A DNA stretch of 64,000 nt, taken from assembly GCA_003116875.1 (NCBI GenBank), contig BCKT01000008.1, forward strand, positions 344,402-408,401, written 5' to 3'. Position numbers and translations under genes: made by a program. Of the stretch, positions 1 through 9,811 are shown in pieces; within the stretch, counting starts at the first letter, position 1, and every line of letters starts with the position of its first letter. The stretch is from Takashimella koratensis. Taxonomy: Eukaryota > Basidiomycota > Tremellomycetes > Trichosporonales > Tetragoniomycetaceae. The notes beneath the pieces were generated by a model. The model searched no databases. It was given only the letters and a program-made list of their open reading frames with translations, and had not been told where the DNA came from.

Positions 1-69
1 TTTCAATCTCGGCTTCATTCCGTTTTCTCACATTCCCTTATACCAACGCTGATACAACCTATGGCACAG

Positions 70-3000
70 CTACTCGCGTTCCCCATCCCCTATCGCTCCC
101 AAACGCCGACATCCCTCGCCCAACTACCCTCGCAAACGACTACGGTACTCCCTCTCTCCTTCCCCTTCTTTCTCCTCTACACCATCATCTCGATCTCCGC
201 TTTCTCGGTCCCGTTCTCGGTCGCGATCTCGATCACCTACGCTCTCGCCTCTGCCTGATTCTCGGCGGCGCGGGGTTGTCGAACGGGGCGGGGGTGGGGA
301 ACGGGGTCGGGGACGGGGACGGGAGAGAGGGAGGACGAGTTTGTCCAGGTCCATATCGAGATCGGTATCGCCGTCTCGGTCAGTATCGTCGGTGAGCCGA
401 AGCCCGAGTCCCCGCCGATCCCGAGGAGGAAGAGATGATAAGCGGGAGCGAGGAAACGAACGCACGAGTATCGGTGGTGAACGAGGCCGGAGTGTAGCTG
501 GGCAAAATATCACAAAGAACAGGTGGTCCCGCTCACCGTCGCCACTTGCGGGATCCAGCAAGATCAAGGTCAAAAAGAGCAGCTATAGGTCTGAGTCGAG
601 GTCACCTTCGCGTTCTCGAGTGGGTCCTAGCAGTGTCGCAAAGGACAAGGATAGGATCAGGGAGAGGGAGAGAGAGAGGGATAGCGGGAGGGATGAGGGA
701 ACGGCATCTAGACGACACGATAACGGGTGGGGAAGTATGAGTAGGGAGTTTAATGGGGGTGGAGGAGCTGGGGATAGGGATCGAGCGAGGGGAGGTGAGC
801 GGGACTCAGACAGAGATTGGCAAAGGGAGAGAGAAAGGGAACGGGATAGGGAGCGAGACCGAGATCGAAACAGAGACCGAGACCGACTCTTTAATCGCGA
901 CAGTCGCGATATTCGTGACACCCGCGAGAATTGGGACGTACGCGATGGTCGAGACAATCGAGACAACTGGGACAATCGAGACAACCGCGGGGTACGACGT
1001 GTTCAAGAACGTTGGAGACCGCCCTCCCCGCCTGTCAAGATGCGACAATGGGGTCGAGCTTCTTCGCCTTCTCCTCCGCGCGAGCAGGGACCCGCGGTCC
1101 TAGGACATGGCGGGAAATCGCCTACAGAACAGGCGACGGTCAATGGGCATGCGCATGGTAGTGGTAAATCTGACACAAGCGTACATGGCATCAGCGGTGA
1201 CCGTGGCGAACGTCGTGATCGTCGAGACTCGGAGCAGGAGGACCAATCAACCGCGCTGGAGACCAATGGAGCAAGAGTGCGGATCGATGTTCAGAGTCTC
1301 AGTCCGACCAAGGGCGGGTGGAAGTCGATTTCAACCAAGACGGTGTTAAATTCAGTCTTTGACGACGACGACGAAGCTACTGATATCGCTGGTGTCGGTA
1401 ATGGTGCTGTTGATGACCGTGACCGCGCTAACGCGTCGCAAAGACATATGGATGTTGACGAACCCTCAACCACCTCCACTCCATCGAACTCTCGCATTCC
1501 TCCTACCCACCCCGCGGGCTCGACCCCGGCCGAGCGCGCATACGCAACACACCTCTCCTCCGCACCCGAGTTCATCCAGTCCGCGTTCACACAGTGGTTT
1601 GACCTGTACGGGTCGGCCAACTCGAATGGAGCCGGGTTAGCAGCGTGGTTAGATCGGTATCTTGGTCGAAGGGCGAGCGGGGGGGAGATCGATGTGATCC
1701 AGGAAGTGAGGAGGAGTCGGGTGGCTTTAGAGGCGGAGAGGGCGCAGAAGGGATTGGGTGGGTTGAGCGGACAGGGTGGGCAAGGTGGGCAAGGTGGGAG
1801 AGGTGGGTTTGGACATGGGATGGGGCAGAGGAATGGAATCGGGCTTGGGTATAGGAACGGGCATGATAAGAGGGGGCAAGACAGGGGTTGGGAGAAGGAG
1901 TTCGGCGCTGGTAGGGGCGGGGGACCTGGTTTGGCCTCGAAGAGAGGCAAGTCGAGGTCTATCTCGCCGACTCAACCGGGTACTGGCGTCGTTCCTACCG
2001 CACCGACCATCTCGGCGTCTTCGTGGCGCCGGTTATCTGATTCGCATGATCCACACTCGCATAGTGATGTTCAAACACATACGAGCGACGCACCTGCCCC
2101 AGTCGACCCCCGCGTTCCGCTCGCTCCAAAAGGATTTAATGGGACTCGCGATCAGCCCGCTCCGTCTGACGTGAACTCTGCTATACAAAGTCCCTCAACT
2201 CCCGCCGATCTTGCCGACCCCGGCCCTACCGCCCCGGCCCCACTCGCCACCATTCCACCTCCGCTGGCTGCTCACCCAGGTCCTGCTCCGACACCCGCAC
2301 TATCTACCCTTCCATCCCAGGGAGAGGCATACGAACGCCTCGCCCAAGTCGGCCAGGGAACCTACGGCAAAGTGTACAAAGCGCGCCAAGCTGGCTCGGG
2401 CGCTCTCGTTGCGCTCAAACGGATCAGAATGGAGGGCGAGAAAGATGGGTTCCCGGTCACCGCGATGAGAGAGATCAAGCTTTTGCAGACACTAAGGCAT
2501 GTGAACGTGGTACGGCTTCATGAGATGATGGTCTCCAAAGGTGAGTCGCGTCTCGGTCTCCACGCGTCATCACATGCTCTGTGGTGTTTCTTCTGCCGTG
2601 GAAACAAGCTAATACGGTGTTTCTCACAGGATCCGTGTACATGGTCATGGAGTACATGCCACACGACCTCACTGGTGTCCTCTCTCACCCTGAGATCTCA
2701 CTATCACCCGCCAATCTCAAATCGCTCAGCCATCAGATGCTCTCTGGCCTTGCGTACTTGCATGCGCGCGGTATCCTGCACCGAGACATGAAGGGCTCCA
2801 ACATCCTTCTCGGGGGGTCGGGTGAACTCAAACTTGCCGATTTCGGATTGGCTCGCTTCTACCATCGACACCACAATACCTACCCCGCCGCTGGGACCTC
2901 GATTGAAAGTCGCCAGGGGAAAAGAGAGGATTATACCAATCGAGTGATCACGCTATGGTATCGAAGCCCCGAACTGTTGCTGGGTGAGACAGCATACGGA

Positions 3001-3637
3001 CCCGAGGTGGATATATGGTCAGCGGGTTGTATAGTCCTCGAGCTGTTTACGTCAAAGCCGGTCTTTCAGGGATCGGACGAGATCAACCAGCTCGATGTGA
3101 TATGGAGTATCATGGGGACGCCTGTGGAGACGGCGAACGAGTCTGATCTCATCAACATCGACCCATCCGCACCCGTAGCCGCCGACACCGAAACCACAAC
3201 GGGTACCGAAACCAAAACTGCAGCATTCACCACAACGTTGACAAATCTGTGGCCCACGGTCATCGACTTACCATGGTACGAGCTGGTCAAGCCGAAATCT
3301 CCTTTGGCTAGCCGGTTCCGAGCGAGTTTCCAGAAATGGCTATCCCCAGCTGCACTCGACCTCGTGGAAGGTCTACTAGCGATGGACCCTGCGAAACGAT
3401 TAACTGCGCGAGTAGCGTTACAGCATGCGTATTTCACGAATGAGGAACCGGGGATGGAACCGCCTGTCCAGTGAGTCGAGGTCTTAGGTTGAGTTTGAGG
3501 AGAAGAGGGGATTGATATCGTGTCTGGGATTTGAGAATTTGGCTTGCTGACGCGGAATCTGTAGACTCGCGTCGAGTGGAGAACACCATGAGATGACTGT
3601 CAAGATGGAACGACGAAGGAGGAATGAGGCCAAGTGA
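70..3637 (+). CDS. CTK1: CTK1/CDK12-type cyclin-dependent kinase with SR-like N-terminus, 5' end outside window
   Basis: Family role: the kinase subunit of the CTDK-I type complex, which phosphorylates Ser2 of the RNA polymerase II C-terminal domain during elongation in the nucleus. Exons in the window are 70-2540, 2630-3470 and 3565-3637. The first is internal: bases 48-69 look like a branch point (CTGAT) plus CAG acceptor, and the frame is open with no ATG, so the start lies upstream of base 1. The N-terminal part is rich in RS, RD and RE dipeptides. The kinase domain starts near 2328: glycine loop GQGTYG, VALKRI lysine, PVTAMRE helix (PITAIRE-like), HRDMKGSN catalytic loop, DFGLA, and WYRSPE. 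A last exon after a GTGAGT...TAG intron adds GEHHEM...ERRRRNEAK, resembling the conserved tail of CTK1/CDK12 proteins. Without that splice the frame would stop at 3474. Confidence 0.9.
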
Positions 3638-4196
3638 GGCGTTGGCGAAATTTTACCTCGTCTCGAACACAGCCAGCAACAGATTACTCGCATTGTATCA
3701 ATAGCATCACCACGACCTTTGGCGACATATCCAAATCGATTACTCCTAAAGCGAATCCGATACCTCCTCCACCTCCATGCCCTGCACACTTCATACCACT
3801 CATAACATACAACGATACACAATTCCTACTCCGAGTTACCATGATTTACAATACCCTTCATCACGTATCTCTGGATGCACATGGACGATCACTTTGTGCA
3901 ACTTTGCACCCACCGCACAATGCATAGCTACGCACTTATCTCACATCAGGTATCTTACCCTCTATCTGAACTTGATGGATTGAGGATTGTGAATCGGACA
4001 CATGGGAGATATCGGATACCTGGGTCGAGTCGAGTACCATGCGTGCATATATTATAACAACAACAACGTATCTATCGTCTCTGGTTGCGCGAGCATACAT
4101 ACCTGGTCATTACCACCGCTCCGCATCTATACCATCTGAACATCGGAGAACACCTACTCACTTCCCCCTGTCCCACTGCATTTTCCATTGCACCCG
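3638..4196. other. Intergenic, between two convergent genes
   Basis: This holds the 3' ends of the kinase and LYR-motif genes. I see no coding or RNA gene. Short open frames here are not joined by plausible splice sites. Confidence 0.5.
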
Positions 4197-4966
4197 CTAC
4201 ATACGCCACGTCCTCTTCCCTCCCCGCCCTACCAGCTTTGCCCCGCTCGCTCCCGCCGCGCCGAGCCCTGACAGTCCCAGACTTGGTACCAGTTGTTTCA
4301 GGCTCCTATTAAAAGACGATAAATGCGTTTCGAGGACGGTCTGGTCATGGAGCCGTCAGTCAGTTTCAGTCGCGAACACGAAGATGAGCACAGATGAATT
4401 TTTATAAGGGAAAGTGATATAGGAGTGGTAAGGTAGCTGATAGTGAGCAGGTGGAGAGATACAGAGAGAAACAGGGAATACAAGGGATACTTACAAGGTC
4501 AGAAGTGGAGCGTAACCGTTCCAAATCAGACCGAAGCCAATCGAGGGTCTCCCTTCTAGTCCGCTCATCCGGAATCGCTAAGACCGTTAGTTTCTCTACA
4601 CTCTCTACTCAACTTCGCTTCCGAGCCCATGTCTATTTCCGGACCGTCCTCTGGAAGCCTCGGCAAGGCAGAAAACCAACCCCGAGTTTGCTACCTTACT
4701 CACGTCGCGTTGCTCGCACGGCTTTCCGATAGGACGCGATGAGTTCAGCCTGGATGATGAACTGAGGATATGGAACGCAGCAGAGGATGGTAAACAGGTA
4801 GGACGGGTCAGTTTAATCATATTGTAGAAGGAACGAAGAGCGAGGTGAGGTAGATATTGGCCCCAAGGATATGGCTGGTCCAGACCGAACAAGGTATGGT
4901 GGAGGGAGAAGGAGAAGGGTAACTCACATGTTGTAGACTAGGCCCGCGTTTGAGCGCCGCACTCAT
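4197..4966 (-). CDS. LYR-motif protein, LYRM2-like, in four small exons
   Basis: Exons on the minus strand are 4966-4928, 4761-4704, 4577-4495 and 4340-4197, giving 107 residues. The start is ATG at 4966 (MSAALKRGP). The conserved core reads AELIASYRKAVRATR then IPDERTRRETLDWLR, which fits the LYR/complex 1 family: a Leu-Tyr-Arg-like motif (here S-Y-R) followed by basic helices. Members bind acyl-ACP and act in the mitochondrial matrix on iron-sulphur proteins or respiratory complex assembly; LYRM2 is linked to complex I. No exon is longer than 144 bases, so the gene is invisible as a single open frame. Donors are GTGAGT, GTGAGT and GTAAGT. The last intron (154 nt) and the final 47 residues are the least certain part. 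Confidence 0.62.
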
Positions 4967-5354
4967 GGTAGATAAATCGGATTATGAATCTCAAGTCGCC
5001 AGACCGCCTGTGAATGTGATGATTGTCGTCGTCGCGATAAAAGTGCCCTTGCTCGCCGGTCGTCGGTGTCAATATCGGTGTCGGTGTCGGTGTCGGTCTG
5101 GAGGTGTGGTCGATCGACAGACATCATGGACATGAAATTTCAGATTGCCATTGTGGTAGGGACGGATCTTGGCTGTTTTCAACGTCTCATCTAGCAACTT
5201 CCAGACCGCATCACGTGATCCCATTCTCCACTTCCACGACGTCTTTGATCGTCTGCACGGCTCACAGCTGGCAGGAAACCCATTGCAACCCCTGCAACCC
5301 CTTTCCTACCTTTCCTACCCGACCACAACCCCCTACTCTCACCTCCTCACGACC
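4967..5354. other. Divergent promoter region between LYR-motif gene and lectin gene
   Basis: A 388-base stretch between two divergent start codons. It contains a short GTGTCG repeat near 5071-5098 and no coding sequence that I can support. Confidence 0.45.
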
Positions 5355-7344
5355 ATGATCCGCCCCATCGCCGTCCTACTACTCGCATTCACCGCGTTGC
5401 ACTCTGTCGTAGCTGCCGAAGAGCCAGGAGAAGATAGCTTGCAAGGAGTCATTGAACGCGTGAGTCGCGTCGGACTCCTTGACCTACCACGCCCCATCGG
5501 AATGATGACTGCCTGGTCTGGAGGCTGGGAGCCGCTGTGAAGGGCTATCATGTCTCTGGTCGTATACTAGGGAAGGTGAAGACGAGTACTGATGCTGGCT
5601 CTTTCCGTTTGGTGTGCAGAAAATCTCGTTACGGACACACTCGCTCTCCGCGCCATATGTCGATAGCGACCTGCAAAATCGATGGTAAGTTCTTGGCGAT
5701 ACCTCCTAACCCAGTCTGAACTGCACTCACATGAAATATGCTGATGCCATTCAGGTGGGACTTTGGTGCCGACACCGTCATCGTATGTCTTGCATTCTTG
5801 GAATGGTGCAACAGACCAACGCTTGGAGATTTGTTCGAGTCGAGCTGACGTGACGATGTAGAACACCAACAAACACGTTCGTTTGACACAGGACAAACCT
5901 TCCCAGACTGGGTGGCTGTGGAGCCGTATGCCCCTGAGCGTATCCAATTGGCAGATGGACGTCGAGTTCAAGGTGCGTCCTAGTTTTGAGGCGAGAAGTC
6001 CATCAGGGCTATATCTACCGCCCTCTACCCCTCGTCTTGGCAGATTGCAAAATTGGTGGAGTACTAATCCCTCATGATAGGTCGATGGGAAGGCGCATAA
6101 CATGTTTGGTGATGGATTCGCTGTTTGGGTAACGAAAGAGCGCGCAGAGGTCGGACCTGTATTTGGAAACAGAGATTACTTCAACGGCCTTGGGATCTTC
6201 TTTGACACGTGAGTACGCTGAACAGGAATCTCATGAGACTGCCTCGCCCTTGCCTTGAACTGCACGCTGACATGTCCAATTCATGACCATTCATCGCCCC
6301 CTATGTTTAGCTACGCGAACTCTCGGCACGCATACTCGTGGCCTCGCGTGACGGCGATGCTCGGTGACGGCACAGCTTCGTATGACCACGACCACGACAA
6401 CGCCGCTCACGAGCTGGCCGGATGTTCGGTGAGTCCTGTATTCCATCACACTGATTCATCACCTTTCTTGTCTGCATATAATGAGAGCAAAAATCGCAAA
6501 GAGAATATACGGCTTACTATGGGTCTACTTGGATAGGAGCAATTCAGGCGTCGCGATGTCCCGACCAAAGCGAGGTTGACATACATCAAAGGCCGCTTGC
6601 TACAGGTGAATGGAATGTCGCAGAGATGAAAGCCGCCTCTGGTCGTCACCGTGCTCTGGAGAAGTATGAACACTGATAATCGTCATCTCCAGCTTAAACT
6701 GCAGACGAAGAAAGAGGACGAGTGGATGGTCTGTTTCGAAACGGATGTTAAACTTCCCGATGGCCCTTATATCGGCTTCACCGCGCTGACTGGTGACGTC
6801 TCGGACAATCACGAGTGAGCCATCGAGGCTATGGATGAACTATTTTTCTCTCAGACCATAGCTGACCGTAACCCCAGCATCGTGTCGATCTCTACATACT
6901 CGGCTACCCTGACGCAAGAGTACAAGAACTCGATCAAGCAGTCGCCAATGGCTGCGGACTCGATTGTCAGTGGACGAGGGGGCAAGGCGAGCCGAAAGGG
7001 ACGACCAGCGTCGAGGGACGGCAAGTCGAGTGGAGCAGGCTGGTTCTTGTTCATCCTCAAGGTAAGCACGGGGTCTGGTTCGGATGAGGAGTGGGAAGGC
7101 CGGTCACGTGTTTGATATGGACAACGATGTGCTCACCGTCGCAGATTATTGGCTTCTTGGCATTTGTCGCGTTTGGTGTGGCTGCATACGTGAGTGAAGG
7201 GACTGCGGCTAGTCGCACGATCCAGGATTGGTATTCGGCTTGAGACGGCTTGAGATGGCTTGGTACAAGTTGAGCTAATACGTGGAATCGATGCAGCGGA
7301 CATACACTGCGCAAAAGAAAACCAGTCGCCCAGCATACTTCTGA
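5355..7344 (+). CDS. L-type lectin cargo receptor, VIP36/LMAN2-like
   Basis: Family role: a membrane lectin that binds high-mannose glycoproteins in a calcium-dependent way and cycles between ER and Golgi. Eleven exons: 5355-5459, 5620-5684, 5755-5782, 5862-5972, 6081-6208, 6311-6428, 6537-6605, 6693-6814, 6878-7061, 7145-7189 and 7297-7344, encoding 340 residues. A signal peptide (MIRPIAVLLLAFTALHSVVA) precedes the lectin domain, residues about 36-260. Family hallmarks visible: HSLSAPYV, NRWWDFG, GDGFAVWV, GLGIFFDTYAN (calcium and sugar site), HELAGC, and GDVSDNHD. A Ser/Lys/Arg-rich stalk leads to one membrane helix (FLFILKIIGFLAFVAFGVAA) split over two exons, and a short cytosolic tail ending AYF. 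Aromatic C-termini are ER-exit signals in this family, so the tail probably serves export. Confidence 0.9.
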
Positions 7345-9811
7345 GGCGGTCTTGCCGATAATCGGACTTTCACGAAGACATGACGAGACGAGACGAGACT
7401 GGTCGAGGCGGAAGCGAGGAGAGGAATCAGGGCGTAGACTGTAGGGTATCCGGTAGCCAGTAGGGGTTGAAACGTTGACGTTATGCATCCCGTACCATGA
7501 CCTATGCTACCAGAACCTAGACTAGGTCAACACGCTGAACCAACGTGGGCAACAACGTCGCACCGACACGGCCGTGGACGAGGTACGAGCCGGGCGGAGA
7601 GAGAGAGTGAGGGGTGGAGGTGTGCACACCGGTGTATGGAAGTTTGGGAAGTCCAAATAAGTGGACTCTACCCGGTGGCAGCGTTGTAATTGATCGTGAC
7701 ACTGGCGCGCGGGACAGACCCCTGGCGAAGGTGATGGTGGGCCTGGCCCGACCTGACGAGAGAGCTCACCCTGGCTCACCCTGCACCTGGTCCACCCGTG
7801 GCCGTACTTCACGGCGGCCGTGTGGAAATAGCTTTTCGGAGGGGGTTGAGCCAATCAGATCCAACGTGCATGACGAGTAAGAAACCCCGTACAGAAGGGA
7901 GGCTGCGCAATCGGGGCTACATGCTGATTTGGGAAGAGAGGAGAAAGAGCCTCGGGCTGTTTGACGAGGATCTCGTCTTGGTTGACCGATGACACCGAGT
8001 TTTTACTGGATCTGGAGAGGTTGTGGGGTTTTGGGCCAAGTGTATGCCCGTTGGTCTCGGTCAGGTCAAACGCCTTGGACCTCCCGGGATCGCCGCTGTT
8101 CAAGCCCAGGTACGTTACCTCGAAATCCGTGGGAAAGGTTAATGCGGCAAGGGGCCAGAGGAGTCAGGTTGAGCGAGCAGATCGCAGCACCACAGGTACC
8201 CGGGGGTAGGGGGTAAAGGTTCCGAACGCATGGGTTGCTGAGCTAGCTACAGTATATGCTCTATCACACTTGCTCGGACCTGATGGCTAGGTACAGAACA
8301 ATACGGGGACCACCACCCCTTTCTACAGCATTGAAGCTCTCATGTTTCGGTCGCGCGCAGTTGGCAGTCTAAAAGACCTCGGGACGTCTAACCACTTTGT
8401 ACCAGAATAGAATTAGCCTCGGAGGCAAATCCAACTGAGACCATTTAGACTGCGCAAAAGTGTCTCGGATTTTCATTAGCAGCTTGCCGAGGTCGAGGAG
8501 ATGCGGCAAGTGGGCGACGTCGTCGACGTCGGTTGGCGGATAGATCGTGGATGCATGGATGTATGGGTGGGTGTAAGCCGAGAGGAGAGGGGGGGGAGGG
8601 TTGGGTGGTGGGGGTTAAGGGCTGAGTGGTGTCGTGGGTCCCGTCGCACTCCCGTTTTCGGACATTAATTAATCGACCTTCTCGGGTCCTCTGCCTGGCC
8701 ACCACATGTCTCACTCCCGGAATCAGGACAGCTCTCGACCGACCCGAACGAAGGTCTGCTTCGAATACCTCGGACGCTGCGGCAGATCACCTCGGCCCAG
8801 GGCTCTCCGGGACGGGTTCTCAGGGGAATTGCGTGCCGGGATACCGCCCGGCAGAGCTAGTGGGTCCTCGATTGGCTCGTGCTGTCTGAAACATGACCTT
8901 GATTCACCGAGACTGTCACTTCCTCAGCGCAGTCACATCTACCCACCATACACTCAGCATCCATCCACAAGCATACAGTAGACCAATCTTTACTCACTGC
9001 CTGCACTCACCCTCTGCTCTGACGCGTTCAGAACCAATCGCCCCTGTCCATCCCATCCGAGACATTCGACCACTGCTGCTTAAAAATTATTCCTCGCTGC
9101 TTCCTACCATCACTTGAGACATCATCGTCCATCCCGCATAGGACGCCCCTGGCTCCCGTCTACATCGCTACTACTCTGCTCATCCAACCCCCTACTCACC
9201 TTACCCCTCTCTGCTCGGATCGATCCAGCTCACATTAATGCGAGACAACTGCCTATTTCGAAACGGGACCTCCCCGCTTCACCACCTCGCCCTTCTCTCC
9301 ACTCTAGCTCTCCCACCTTTCCCCTCTCTCGTCACTCCACACTCACCAACACGAGCTACCAGACCCAGATCCTCTGACCTCACCCGCCGTCATGATCAGA
9401 CCCCTCAATCCACTCGCTCAGGACTGCGGTCGCGGGACGCGATGGTCCATTCTGGATCCTGTCACCGGGAGCAGCCACAACGCGCCCTCGAGAGAATTTT
9501 GCTTGCTCAATGATCGGTCACCAAAGATCGAGACCATCGCCCAACCCGACCTCAACATGTTATATCAATACTGAGATCTGACGACTGACATCCCCCCAAT
9601 TTTCCCCCCCTCCCCCAACTCTCTCTCATTCTTTCTTTCATCACCCCACCACACACAGTCATTTGATCACCACATAACTCGATCGACTACACGAGAACCA
9701 ACCGCGACGACGACCACCAACACAGTCTTTCATCACCTGTCGTCTGCTCGCCACTCCTAGGCAGCAACTTCCCTCCTCTTCCTCCTCCCTCCCCTACTCC
9801 CGCCACACACA
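7345..9811. other. Long gene-free region upstream of the cysteine-module gene
   Basis: About 2.5 kb without a gene I can support. Short frames on both strands lack matching splice sites and recognisable protein sequence. No tRNA B-box was found by eye. It probably holds the lectin 3' end and a large promoter with leader for the gene starting at 9812. Confidence 0.45.
9585..9811 (+). promoter_or_regulatory. Pyrimidine-rich promoter/leader tract before the secreted protein
   Basis: The + strand is dominated by C and T runs from about 9590 to 9800, just before the ATG at 9812. Such CT tracts mark transcription starts of strongly expressed fungal genes. That this gene is strongly expressed is an inference. 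Confidence 0.4.

Noticed and set aside
124..984. Arg/Ser-rich open frames on the minus strand opposite the kinase N-terminus
   Set aside because: They are mirror frames of RS/RD repeats; repeats of this kind stay open on both strands. No splice or start context.
7345..9811. Short frames at 7522-7854, 8445-8714 and 9114-9377 as genes
   Set aside because: Low-complexity or random composition, no conserved motifs and no matching splice signals.
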